DNA of 64,000 bases from Streptomyces tanashiensis (lineage in GTDB: Bacteria; Actinomycetota; Actinomycetes; Streptomycetales; Streptomycetaceae). A program made the translations under genes and the position numbers. Below the pieces are notes generated by a model that saw only the letters and a list, made by a program, of their open reading frames with translations, was not told the DNA's origin and ran no database searches. This document shows positions 42,382-50,839 of this stretch, piece by piece (the first letter of the stretch is position 1; each line of letters starts with the position of its first letter). The DNA lies in assembly GCF_014648895.1 (NCBI RefSeq), contig NZ_BMRZ01000011.1, forward strand, positions 62,001-126,000, in the 5' to 3' direction.

Positions 42382-42397
42382 CACGGGGATAGAGGGT

Positions 42398-42631
42398 TCA
42401 GCCCAGCGCCAGCCAGGCGACGGCCGCGAGGACGACGATCACCGCGACGACGCCCACGATCAGGCCGACCCGCGGGCCGCCCGACTGAGCCACGGCCTGC
42501 GGCTGCTGCCGCTGCGGGGTGCCCTCGTCGACGAAGGCGCGGAACATCTGCGTGCTGCCGGCGGGGTCGTAACCCTCGGGGCCCTGCGGGGGCTGGCCCT
42601 GGCCGTACGGTGCTTGGGGGTTGTGTGCCAT
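42398..42631 (-). CDS. Small C-terminal-anchored membrane protein
   Basis: 77 residues: a hydrophilic Gln/Pro-rich N-terminus (MAHNPQAPYGQGQPPQGPEGYDPAGSTQMFRAFVDEG) and a single C-terminal helix (VGLIVGVVAVIVVLAAVAWLAL). Common in Streptomyces; no known function. ATG 42631 is preferred over upstream Met in the same frame because the Pro-rich MAHNPQAP start is typical. Confidence 0.75.
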   Translation of the reverse strand: MAHNPQAPYGQGQPPQGPEGYDPAGSTQMFRAFVDEGTPQRQQPQAVAQSGGPRVGLIVGVVAVIVVLAAVAWLALG

Positions 42632-42727
42632 GGGCCAGGACCCTAGCGAAGTCGGGGTGGGGGGCCCAAGCCCCGGCACCGCCGATCCGCCTTTGCCGAT
42701 TCTTTAGCGCCGTTTGACCGATTTAGT

Positions 42728-42770
42728 TTGCCTGAAGCAACCATCCATCTCTATGGTTGCCCTAAGCAAC
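42728..42770. promoter_or_regulatory. Paired MarR operators before marR-MFS operon
   Basis: TTGC-CTGAA-GCAA at 42728-42740 and GTTGC-CCTAA-GCAAC at 42756-42770, two imperfect copies of one palindrome. Together they also form a larger inverted repeat GCAACCAT-N8-ATGGTTGC. TTGACC at 42714-42719 may be the -35 element. Position just upstream of the MarR start supports autorepression. Confidence 0.75.
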
Positions 42771-42790
42771 AAGATGGACGGGGGTGCCCG

Positions 42791-43234
42791 ATGGCGACAC
42801 GGAACAGGTACGAGGACCTCGCCCGCTCGGTGAGTGCGATCGGAGCCGTGAAGCGCGGACTCGCCCGCGTCCTGCCCGTCGAATGCCAGGGCGGCTCGGC
42901 GGCCGTGCTCGCCCTGGTCAAGCACCACGGCGACATGCGGATGAGCCGTCTCGCCGAGCTGATGGCCGTCGACATGTCCGTGTGCAGCCGCCATGTGGCG
43001 CACACGGTGGAACACGGCTGGATCGAGCGACTGCCCGACCCTGACGACAAGCGCTCCCGCATCCTGCGACTCACGGAACCGGGCCACGCGATGCTCGGCG
43101 AACTCGACCGCCGGGTGACCGAGGCCTTCTCCCGCAACCTCGCGGAGTGGTCCGACGACGACGTCGAACTCCTCACGCACCTGCTCGCCCGCCTCCGCGA
43201 CTCCTTCGGGGACTGCCGGGCCCACCACGCTTGA
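42791..43234 (+). CDS. MarR-family regulator
   Basis: 147 residues: winged helix LALVKHHGDMRMSRLAELMAVDMSVCSRHVAHTVEHGWIERLPDPDDKRSRILRLTEPG (about 40-100), flanked by dimerisation helices. Two Cys (33 and 65 approximately) could sense thiol stress, though this is speculative. GGGGG precedes ATG 42791. The MFS gene begins 14 bp after its stop, so it controls its own operon and the pump through the paired operators. Confidence 0.93.
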   Translation: MATRNRYEDLARSVSAIGAVKRGLARVLPVECQGGSAAVLALVKHHGDMRMSRLAELMAVDMSVCSRHVAHTVEHGWIERLPDPDDKRSRILRLTEPGHAMLGELDRRVTEAFSRNLAEWSDDDVELLTHLLARLRDSFGDCRAHHA

Positions 43235-43248
43235 GAAAAAGGAAGTTC

Positions 43249-44868
43249 ATGGCTACGACCACGCCCGACACCGGTGTGCGGGACGGCCTCACCGGTGCCG
43301 GTGGCGGCGAGACCGCCCCGATGACACACCGGCAGATCATGGAGGCGCTGTCCGGGCTGCTGCTCGGCATGTTCGTCGCCATCCTGTCCTCGACGATCGT
43401 CTCCAACGCCCTCCCCCAGATCATCACCGACCTGGACGGCGGCCAGTCCGCCTACACCTGGGTCGTGACCGCCGCCCTCCTGGCGATGACCGCGACCACC
43501 CCGCTCTGGGGCAAGCTCTCGGACCTCTTCTCCAAGAAGCTGCTCGTCCAGATAGCCCTGATCATCTACGTCGCGGGCTCGGTCGTCGCCGGTCTCTCGC
43601 AGAGCACCGGCATGCTCATCGCCTGCCGTGTCGTCCAGGGCATCGGCGTCGGCGGTCTCACCGCCCTCTCCCAGATCATCCTGGCCGCGATGATCGCCCC
43701 GCGTGAGCGCGGCCGGTACAGCGGCTACCTCGGCGCGACCTTCGCCGTCGCCACCGTCGGCGGCCCGCTGCTCGGCGGCGTCATCACCGACACCGACTGG
43801 CTCGGCTGGCGCTGGTGCTTCTACGTCGGCGTGCCCTTCGCGATCATCGCCCTGATCGTCCTGCAGAAGACCCTGAAGCTCCCCGTCGTGAAGCGTCAGG
43901 TCAAGGTCGACTGGGCCGGCGCCTTCTTCATCAGCGCCGCCGTCTCCCTGCTCCTCATCTGGGTCACCTTCGCGGGCGACAAGTACGACTGGATGTCCTG
44001 GCAGACGGCCGTCATGGTCCTCGGCTCGATCGCCCTCGGCGGGATCTTCGTGCTCGTCGAGTCGAAGGCGAGCGAGCCGATCATCCCGCTCCGCCTCTTC
44101 CGCAACCGGACGATCACCCTCGCCTCCCTCGCCTCGCTCTTCGTGGGCGTCGCGATGTTCGCCGGCACGGTCTTCTTCAGCCAGTACTTCCAGCTGGCGC
44201 GGAACGAGTCGCCGACGATGTCCGGCGTCCTCACCATCCCGATGATCGCGGGCCTGTTCGTCTCCTCCACCGTCTCCGGCCTGATCATCACCAAGACGGG
44301 CCGCTGGAAGGCGTGGCTGGTCAGCGGTGGCGCCCTGGCCGCCGGCGGTCTCGGTCTGCTCGGCACGATCCGCTACGACACGGCGTACTGGCACATCGCG
44401 CTCTTCATGGCGGTCCTCGGCCTCGGCCTCGGCATGATGATGCAGAACCTGGTGCTCTGCACCCAGAACCAGGTGGCCCCCGCCGACCTCGGCGCCGCCT
44501 CCTCCGTCGTCACCTTCTTCCGCTCGCTGGGCGGTGCCGTCGGTGTCTCGGCGCTCGGCGCGGTCATGGCCCACCGGGTCACGGACTACGTGAAGGAGGG
44601 CATGGCCGAGCTCGGCCCGAAGGCCGCGGCCGCCATGGGCAAGGGCGGCTCCGGCGGCGGCATCCCCGACATGGACAAGCTGCCGGCCCCGATCCGCACG
44701 GTCATGGAGGACGCGTACGGCCACGGTGTCGCCGACGTCTTCCTCTACTCGGCGCCGTTCGCGCTGCTCGCCTTCGTGGTGACGCTCTTCATCAAGGAGG
44801 TCGCGCTGAAGAGCAACACGGAGAAGGCCGCGGAGAAGGTCACCGAGAAGGTCGCCGAGACGGCCTAG
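43249..44868 (+). CDS. MFS drug exporter, DHA2 type, in MarR operon
   Basis: 539 residues, 14 helices. Motif D1 is modified (ILSSTIVSNALPQII), loop 2-3 reads GKLSDLFSKKLLVQIAL, motif C GGPLLGGVITD. An extracellular loop near residues 460-480 (GKGGSGGGIPDMDKLP) and a charged C-terminal tail (NTEKAAEKVTEKVAETA) are unusual. AAGGAAG precedes ATG 43249. Strong translation and the MarR neighbour suggest inducible multidrug or antibiotic efflux. Confidence 0.93.
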   Translation: MATTTPDTGVRDGLTGAGGGETAPMTHRQIMEALSGLLLGMFVAILSSTIVSNALPQIITDLDGGQSAYTWVVTAALLAMTATTPLWGKLSDLFSKKLLVQIALIIYVAGSVVAGLSQSTGMLIACRVVQGIGVGGLTALSQIILAAMIAPRERGRYSGYLGATFAVATVGGPLLGGVITDTDWLGWRWCFYVGVPFAIIALIVLQKTLKLPVVKRQVKVDWAGAFFISAAVSLLLIWVTFAGDKYDWMSWQTAVMVLGSIALGGIFVLVESKASEPIIPLRLFRNRTITLASLASLFVGVAMFAGTVFFSQYFQLARNESPTMSGVLTIPMIAGLFVSSTVSGLIITKTGRWKAWLVSGGALAAGGLGLLGTIRYDTAYWHIALFMAVLGLGLGMMMQNLVLCTQNQVAPADLGAASSVVTFFRSLGGAVGVSALGAVMAHRVTDYVKEGMAELGPKAAAAMGKGGSGGGIPDMDKLPAPIRTVMEDAYGHGVADVFLYSAPFALLAFVVTLFIKEVALKSNTEKAAEKVTEKVAETA

Positions 44869-44876
44869 GAAAAGCT

Positions 44877-44909
44877 CCCGGCCGCGCTTCGAGCGGAGGC
44901 GCGGCCGGG
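44877..44909 (+). terminator. Terminator of marR-MFS operon
   Basis: 11-bp stem CCCGGCCGCGC/GCGCGGCCGGG with an 11-base loop, eight bases after the MFS stop. Confidence 0.75.
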
Positions 44910-44962
44910 TCGGGAACGGAGCGGCGGGCAGGGGACGGCCCGCCGCTCCGTCATGTCCGTCC

Positions 44963-45736
44963 TCAGGCGCCCTCGGCCTCGCGCGCCACCATGACCTCGA
45001 TGCCGGCGATCAGGACGTCCAGGGCGTAGCCGAAGTCGCGGTCCCAGATGACGCTGAGGCTGTCGTGCGAGGTCCGCTCGTCGAGGATCTCCTTCAGCCC
45101 CTCGACCTGCTCCGCGAGGTCCGTGTCGTCACGGAAGGCGTTCACCGACTCCACGTAGAACTCGTCCTGGGACATGCCGGCCTCCGCCGCGCGCCGGCCG
45201 AACTGGGACTCGACCGTCCCGTAGCCGTAGACGAACTGGAAGACCGCCGACATCGCGCTCGGCCGGCGGTCCAGCGAGAGGCCGGTCTCCGCGACCGTGT
45301 CGTGGATCTTCTGGCCGACGGCGATCGCGTTCGGGCCGATGTTGAGGTACTGGCCGGCGCTCGGCGACATCCACCCGTGACGGACGAGCATCCGCCGGTA
45401 GTCCAGGGCGAGCAGGCGGATCCGGTCCCGCCAGTCCGCGGCGGCGTCGACCGCCGCCAGGTCGATCTCGCCGTAGACGCTGTCCATGGCGTACTCGAGG
45501 ATGTCGTCCTTGGTGTCCACGTACCAGTAGAGGGACATGGCCGTGACGCCCAGCTCGGTCGCGAGCTTGCGCATCGACAGCTTGGCCAGGCCCTCCTCGT
45601 CGAGCATCCGGATGGACGCGGCGACGATGCGGTCCCGGTCGAGCCCGGCCGGGCCGCCGCCGCTGCGGGCGGCCCTCTTCTCCAGCCAGACGCTGGAACG
45701 CGCCGGGTTCTTGGCCCGATCGGCTGCCTTGACCAT
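44963..45736 (-). CDS. TetR-family regulator, class TetR(D)/TetR_C
   Basis: 257 residues. After a basic N-terminal tail, HTH: RIVAASIRMLDEEGLAKLSMRKLATELGVTAMSLYWYVDTKDDILEYAMD, then a C-terminal domain of the tetracycline-repressor type (QYLNIGPNAIAVGQKIHDTVAETGLS...). It lies 35 bp downstream of the MFS gene on the same strand, so it is transcribed with the pump it probably represses. Confidence 0.92.
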   Translation of the reverse strand: MVKAADRAKNPARSSVWLEKRAARSGGGPAGLDRDRIVAASIRMLDEEGLAKLSMRKLATELGVTAMSLYWYVDTKDDILEYAMDSVYGEIDLAAVDAAADWRDRIRLLALDYRRMLVRHGWMSPSAGQYLNIGPNAIAVGQKIHDTVAETGLSLDRRPSAMSAVFQFVYGYGTVESQFGRRAAEAGMSQDEFYVESVNAFRDDTDLAEQVEGLKEILDERTSHDSLSVIWDRDFGYALDVLIAGIEVMVAREAEGA

Positions 45737-45771
45737 CGCGTTCCTCCGTCTGTCAGCGGTCCGTCACCATG

Positions 45772-47298
45772 CTAGGCAGCGACCGGCTGCTCGGGCGTCA
45801 CGGCCTTCTCCACGCGTTCGGCCCGCCTGAGCAGGGCCGCCGCGAGGAGACCGCCGGCGAAGACGGCGATCGCGCCGACCAGCTGGCTGGTCTGGAGGCC
45901 GGAGGCGAAGGCGTCCGAGATCTGCGCCCGTTCGGCGTCGTTCCCGGCCGCCGCGACGGCGGCGGGCAGCGAGGTCGCGGTGACGGCGACCAGGGCGGCG
46001 AAGCGCGCGTTGAGCACGGCTCCGAGGACGGCGACGCCCAGGCCGTTGCCGAACTCGGCGAGGGTGCCGTTGACGCCGGCGCCCACGCCTGCCTTCTCCG
46101 GCGGGATGGCGCTCATGATGGCGTTGGCCATGGCCGGGTTGGAGACCGCGAGGCCGATGCCCATCAGGACCAGACCCAGGAGCATCCCCCAGTAACTGCT
46201 GCTCGTACCGCCGCCGATCAGGGCGATCGAGGCGAGACCGGCCGCGACGAGGGTCATGCCGACGGCCACCGTGGGCGCGGTGCCGAGCTTCATCACGATC
46301 CTGGGGCCGACGCCGGTGAGGTTGAGCGCGACCACGGTCAGGGCGAGCGGTGCCATGCGCAGACCGGCCTCCAGCGGCTCGTAGCCGAGGACGAACTGCA
46401 GGTGCTGGGTGAGCAGGAAGAGCGAGCCGCCCATGCCGAACATGACCAGGATCGCGCCGGCGACGGCACCGACGAACTTCTGGTTGCGGAAGAAGTGCAT
46501 GTCGAGCATGGGGTACGGGACGTGCAGCTCCCACCGGGCGAAGGCGACGAGGACGGCGACGCCGACGACCGCCGGGACCAGCACCTCGGCGGAGGTCCAG
46601 CCGTGCTCGGGGCCGGTGATGATGGCGTACACGGCGGCGGTCATGCCGATGGTGGAGAGCAGCGCGCCGACCAGGTCGGGACGCTCGCCCTGGGGGTTCT
46701 TGGACTCGGGGACCAGCTTGACCACGGCGATCACGCCGACGAGCGCGACCGGGATGTTGATCAGGAAGATCATCCCCCACCAGAAGTGGTTGAGGATGGC
46801 GCCGCCGATCAGCGGCCCGGCGGCGAAGCCGAGCGAACCGACGGTGGCCCACAGCGCGATGGCCTTGACCCGCTCCGAGTCGTCGAAGATCTGCATGACG
46901 ACGGCGAGGGTGGTGGTCATCAGGAGCGCGCCGCCGACGCCCATGCCCGCGCGGGCGGCGATCAGTTGCGCGGTGGAGCCGGCGAGGCCGGCGGCGAGCG
47001 AGCCGAGGCCGAAGAGCGCGAGACCGGCGGCGAGGAGCTTCTTGCGGCCGTAGCGGTCGGCCGCGTTGCCGGCGGTGAGGAGCAGGCCGGACTGGACGAG
47101 CGAGTACGCGTTGATCATCCACTGGATGTCGGTGGTGGACGCGTGGAGTTCGGAGGTCAGCGAGGGGATGGCCACGCTGAGCACGGTGTTGTCGAGCAGC
47201 ACGGTGAGCTGGGCGAGGCAGATGACGCCGAGGATCAGCCAGCGCTGCGGGTGGCCGCCGGTGGCGGTCTGTTCGGTCGCGGCGGTCGTCGCCGTCAT
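45772..47298 (-). CDS. MFS drug exporter, DHA2 type, in TetR operon
   Basis: 508 residues with about 14 helices: GVICLAQLTVLLDNTVLSVAIPSL (motif D1), GNAADRYGRKKLLAAGLALF (motif A), GSLGFAAGPLIGGAI (motif C), HFWWGMIFLINIPVALVGV. Classic EmrB/QacA pump. ATG 47298 has AAGGAG upstream. The promoter region of 75 bp after the GT83 gene holds a long palindrome. First gene of a pump-repressor operon. Confidence 0.93.
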   Translation of the reverse strand: MTATTAATEQTATGGHPQRWLILGVICLAQLTVLLDNTVLSVAIPSLTSELHASTTDIQWMINAYSLVQSGLLLTAGNAADRYGRKKLLAAGLALFGLGSLAAGLAGSTAQLIAARAGMGVGGALLMTTTLAVVMQIFDDSERVKAIALWATVGSLGFAAGPLIGGAILNHFWWGMIFLINIPVALVGVIAVVKLVPESKNPQGERPDLVGALLSTIGMTAAVYAIITGPEHGWTSAEVLVPAVVGVAVLVAFARWELHVPYPMLDMHFFRNQKFVGAVAGAILVMFGMGGSLFLLTQHLQFVLGYEPLEAGLRMAPLALTVVALNLTGVGPRIVMKLGTAPTVAVGMTLVAAGLASIALIGGGTSSSYWGMLLGLVLMGIGLAVSNPAMANAIMSAIPPEKAGVGAGVNGTLAEFGNGLGVAVLGAVLNARFAALVAVTATSLPAAVAAAGNDAERAQISDAFASGLQTSQLVGAIAVFAGGLLAAALLRRAERVEKAVTPEQPVAA

Positions 47299-47310
47299 GG
47301 GCAGGACTCC

Positions 47311-47349
47311 TTGTACGGTGTACGGGACCAGTTCTCGTACACCGTACAA
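47311..47349. promoter_or_regulatory. Long palindrome, probable operator for MFS-TetR operon
   Basis: TTGTACGGTGTACG-N11-CGTACACCGTACAA, perfect 14-bp arms. Each arm contains GTAC-N3-GTAC; a related CGTACGCTGTATAG lies at 47357-47370, giving up to three operator units. It also spans the space just before the ribosome site. Confidence 0.75.
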
Positions 47350-47373
47350 GGACTCTCGTACGCTGTATAGGGA

Positions 47374-49545
47374 TTATTTCTTCTCGGTCAGGTCGTAGAA
47401 GGTCGCGCCGTCGACCGTGACCTTCTCGAAGGTCTCCGACACCCAGGTGGAGATCTCGGAGTCGCCGCCGGGACCGCCGCCGCCCATGCGGCCGCCGTCC
47501 TCGCCGGCACCCTCACCGCCGGCGCCGCCTTCGCCGCTTCCGATGAAGTAGTGGATCTTCCCCTCGGCGACGTACCGCTTGAACGCGTCGAGCGTCGGGG
47601 ACGGGTCGCTGCCGTTGAAGCCGCCGATCGCCATGACCGGCTTCTCCGTGGCGAGCTGGTAGCTGGCGGCGTTCTGCGCGCCGACCGTGGCCGCGACCCA
47701 GGTGTACGCGTCGGCGTCCGCGAGGAGCGCGGCCTTCGCCTCCGTACCGACACTGGCGCCGTTGAGCAGGCCGCCCATGCCGCCGCCCCCGCGTCCCTCG
47801 CCCCGGGTCATCCCCTGGGGCGGGGTGCCACCGGGGAAACCGCGCCCCTGGCCCTGGCCGCCGGGCATCTGACCGCCCTGCATCTGACCACCCTGACCGG
47901 CCGGCATCTGACCGCCCGGCATCTGACCACCGGGCATCTGACCGCCCGGCATCTGGCCACCCTGACCGCCCTGGCCTCCCGGCGGTGTCATCCCGCCGCC
48001 CTCGAAGAGCCGGCCGCCGCCCGGACCCCGGCCGCCCATCGCGCCGCCCGCCGGGCCCGCCGTCACGATCGAGCCCTGGTGCCCGGCGTTCACCGTCTCC
48101 AGCGTGTACGCGAACGGCCCCGCGAGGCCCGCCGCCAGGCCGAGGCCCGCCACCGCGAGCCCGAGCCGCCGGTCGACCCGGCCCGCGAACAGCAGCCCCA
48201 GGGCGGCCACCGCGCCGGCCGCCAGAACCGTCCAGCGCAGCCACGGCAGCCAGTCCGGCGTACGGCCGAGCAGCGTCCAGGCCCACCAGGCCGTCACCGC
48301 CACCGCCACGGCGAGCGCCGCCGAGGCGAGCCACCGCGTGCGCTCCTCCCACAGCACCGCCGCGCCCATACCGACGAGCGCCGCGACATACGGGGCCAGG
48401 GCCACCGTGTAGTACTCGTGGAAGATGCCGGCCATGAAGCTGAACACGGCGAGCGTCATCAGGAGCGCACCGCCCCACACCAGGAACGCGGAGCGCGCCG
48501 TGTCCGTCCGGGGCGCCCGCCAGGTGACCACGAGTCCCGCGACGAGCAGGATCAGCGCGGCCGGCAGCAGCCAGGAGATCTGACCGCCGACCGAGTCGTT
48601 GAACATCCGGACGATCCCGGTCTCGCCCCAGCGGCCCCCGCCCGCGCCACCGCCGGGACCCCCGCCGCCGACACTGCCGGTCTCGTCGCCGTTGATGCGG
48701 CCGAGACCGTTGTAGCCGAAGGTCAGCTCCAGGAAGCTGTTGTTCTGCGAGCCGCCGACGTACGGACGCGAGGACGCCGGCCACAGCTCGACCAGGGCCA
48801 CCCACCAGCCCGCCGAGACGAGCATCGCGAGCCCGCCCAGCGCGAGCCGGCCGAGCCGCCGCCCGAAGCCGCCCGGCGCGCACACCAGGTACACGAGCGC
48901 GAGCGGCGGCAGGATCAGGAAGGCCTGGAGGGTCTTCGCGAGGAACGCGAGCCCGAAGGCCACACCCGCCCACATGAGCCACTTCGCGGCGCCCCGCTCC
49001 CGCTCCAGGGCGCGCAGCGCGCAGTACACCGCGACCGTCATGAGCAGCGCGAGCAGCGCGTCCGGGTTGTTGAAGCGGAACATCAGCGCGGCGACCGGCG
49101 TCAGTGCGAGGACCGCGCCCGCGATCAGGCCCGCGCCCGCGCCGAACCGGCGCCGGACGGCCGCGTAGAGCACGGCGACCGTGCCCACGCCCATGAGCAC
49201 CTCGGGCACGAGGATCTGCCAGGAGCCGAGCCCGAAGAGGCGGACGGAGAGGGCCATCGGCCAGAGGGCGGCCGGCGGCTTGTCGACCGTGATGGCGTTG
49301 GCCGCGTCGAGGGAGCCGAAGAAGAAGGCCTTCCAGCTCTCGCCGCCCGCCTGGACGGCCGCGGAGTAGAAGGAGTTGGCGTATCCCGAGGCGCTCAGGT
49401 TCCACAGGTAGAGCAGTCCGGTGGCGACGAGCAGACCGAGGAGGGCGGGCCGGACCCAGGGGGCGTCCTCGGCGCGTCCGCGCCACAGCCGGGCGGGCCG
49501 GCCGTCGCGCGGCGCCGCGGGGACGGCGGTGGACAGAGTGGTCAT
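47374..49545 (-). CDS. ArnT/GT83-like membrane glycosyltransferase
   Basis: 723 residues. GT-C topology: first extracytoplasmic loop with the acidic motif (FFFGSLDAANAITVDKPPAALW, 74-95), about 12 helices to residue 480, then an extracellular tail. The tail has a Gly/Gln/Met-rich low-complexity segment (about 495-595, repeated GGQMP) and a compact C-terminal domain (YTWVAATVGAQNAASYQLATEKPVMAIGGFNGSDPSPTLDAFKRYVAEGKIHYFIG). It likely transfers sugars from polyprenyl-phosphate carriers at the outer face; the acceptor is unknown. ATG overlaps the stop of the GT2-GtrA gene (ATGA), whose product could supply the donor. Confidence 0.9.
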   Translation of the reverse strand: MTTLSTAVPAAPRDGRPARLWRGRAEDAPWVRPALLGLLVATGLLYLWNLSASGYANSFYSAAVQAGGESWKAFFFGSLDAANAITVDKPPAALWPMALSVRLFGLGSWQILVPEVLMGVGTVAVLYAAVRRRFGAGAGLIAGAVLALTPVAALMFRFNNPDALLALLMTVAVYCALRALERERGAAKWLMWAGVAFGLAFLAKTLQAFLILPPLALVYLVCAPGGFGRRLGRLALGGLAMLVSAGWWVALVELWPASSRPYVGGSQNNSFLELTFGYNGLGRINGDETGSVGGGGPGGGAGGGRWGETGIVRMFNDSVGGQISWLLPAALILLVAGLVVTWRAPRTDTARSAFLVWGGALLMTLAVFSFMAGIFHEYYTVALAPYVAALVGMGAAVLWEERTRWLASAALAVAVAVTAWWAWTLLGRTPDWLPWLRWTVLAAGAVAALGLLFAGRVDRRLGLAVAGLGLAAGLAGPFAYTLETVNAGHQGSIVTAGPAGGAMGGRGPGGGRLFEGGGMTPPGGQGGQGGQMPGGQMPGGQMPGGQMPAGQGGQMQGGQMPGGQGQGRGFPGGTPPQGMTRGEGRGGGGMGGLLNGASVGTEAKAALLADADAYTWVAATVGAQNAASYQLATEKPVMAIGGFNGSDPSPTLDAFKRYVAEGKIHYFIGSGEGGAGGEGAGEDGGRMGGGGPGGDSEISTWVSETFEKVTVDGATFYDLTEKK

Positions 49546-50813
49546 CGTTCGTTCCTTGAGGAGGTCTGCGGGGCCGGCCGCTCGGGGAAGACCCAGAGCC
49601 GGAAGAGGAGGAAGCGCAGGACGGTCGCGGCGAGGTTGGCGACGATCAGCACGGCGAGCTCGGTGGAGTGCGCCGGATCGCCGCTCGCCGCGCCCAGGGC
49701 GGCGAGCGAACCGCTGGTCAGGGCGAGGCCGATGGCGAAGACCACGAGCCCCTGCGCCTGGTGGCGGACGGCCCGGTCCCGGCCCCGCACGCCGAAGGTG
49801 AGGCGCCGGTTTGCGGCCGTGTTCGCGACGGCGGAGACCAGGAGGGCGGCGGCGTTGGCGAGCTGCGGGCCGACGCCGAGGCGGAAGGCCGAGTACAGCG
49901 CCAGGTAGAAGAGCGTGGACAGGACCCCGACCACGCAGAAGCCGACGAGCTGGCGGGCGAGGCCGCCCGGGACACCGTTCAGCTCGCGGTCCCTGGGGTC
50001 GTCGCCGAAGGGCCGGGCGAGCCGGTCGAGCGGCAGCGAACCGGTCGCGAGGGCCCGCCCCACGCGCCACACGCCCTTCAGGTCGTCGGTGGCGGTCCGC
50101 ACGATGTGGACGGTCGAGTCGGGGTCGTCGACCCAGTCGACCGGCACCTCGTGGATGCGCAGCCCGGCCCGCTCGGCGAGGACCAGCATCTCGGTGTCGA
50201 AGAACCAGCCGGTGTCCTCCACCATCGGCAGCAGCCGCTCCGCGACCTCCCGCCGTATGGCCTTGAAGCCGCACTGCGCGTCGGAGAACCGGGCGGCGAG
50301 CGAGGAGCGCAGGATCAGGTTGTAGGCGCGGGAGATGAACTCCCGCTTCGGCCCGCGCACCACCCGCGAGGAGCGGGAGAGCCGGGAGCCGATCGCCAGG
50401 TCCGAGTGGCCGGAGATGAGCGGCGCGACCAGCGGGAGCAGCGCGTTGAGGTCGGTGGACAGGTCCACGTCCATGTAGGCGAGGACGGGCGCGTCCGAGG
50501 CCGACCACACGGTCCGCAGCGCCCGGCCGCGGCCCTTCTGCTCCAGCCGTACGGAGCGGACCTCGGGCACCTCGGCGGCGAGGGCGGCCGCGACGTCGGG
50601 CGTGGTGTCGGTGGAGGCGTTGTCGGCGACGGTGATGCGGAAGCCGTACGGGAAGGTCCGGAGGAGGTGCTCGTGGAGCCGGCGGACGCACGGCTCCAGG
50701 TCCTTCTCCTCGTTGTAGACGGGGATCACCACGTCCAGGACGGGCCGTCCGGCCACGCTCACCGGCAGGTGCTCCCGGGCGGGAAGGGCTTCCCCGATGG
50801 TTTGGGTTCGCAT
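49542..50813 (-). CDS. GT2 polyprenyl-phosphate glycosyltransferase fused to GtrA domain
   Basis: 423 residues. N-terminal DPM1/GT2 domain: VVIPVYNEEKDLEPCVRRL (28-46), ADNASTDTT, DxD Asp115/Asp117 (YMDVDLSTD), FSDAQCGFKAIRR, MVEDTGWFFDTEMLVLAERAGLRIHEVPVDW. C-terminal GtrA domain (about 285-410) with four helices ending RFLLFRLWVF. It should make polyprenyl-phosphate-hexose and may help flip it, providing donor for the coupled GT83 enzyme. It starts 26 bp after the kinase gene, in the same run. Confidence 0.93.
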   Translation of the reverse strand: MRTQTIGEALPAREHLPVSVAGRPVLDVVIPVYNEEKDLEPCVRRLHEHLLRTFPYGFRITVADNASTDTTPDVAAALAAEVPEVRSVRLEQKGRGRALRTVWSASDAPVLAYMDVDLSTDLNALLPLVAPLISGHSDLAIGSRLSRSSRVVRGPKREFISRAYNLILRSSLAARFSDAQCGFKAIRREVAERLLPMVEDTGWFFDTEMLVLAERAGLRIHEVPVDWVDDPDSTVHIVRTATDDLKGVWRVGRALATGSLPLDRLARPFGDDPRDRELNGVPGGLARQLVGFCVVGVLSTLFYLALYSAFRLGVGPQLANAAALLVSAVANTAANRRLTFGVRGRDRAVRHQAQGLVVFAIGLALTSGSLAALGAASGDPAHSTELAVLIVANLAATVLRFLLFRLWVFPERPAPQTSSRNER

Positions 50814-50839
50814 GACAGGGACCCTCCCGGGCCCCGCTG

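Noticed and set aside
47374..50691. 1105-residue version of the GT83 protein
   Set aside because: The first 380 residues overlap the GT2-GtrA gene in a wrong frame; ATG 49545 with AAGGAA and ATGA overlap is the proper start.
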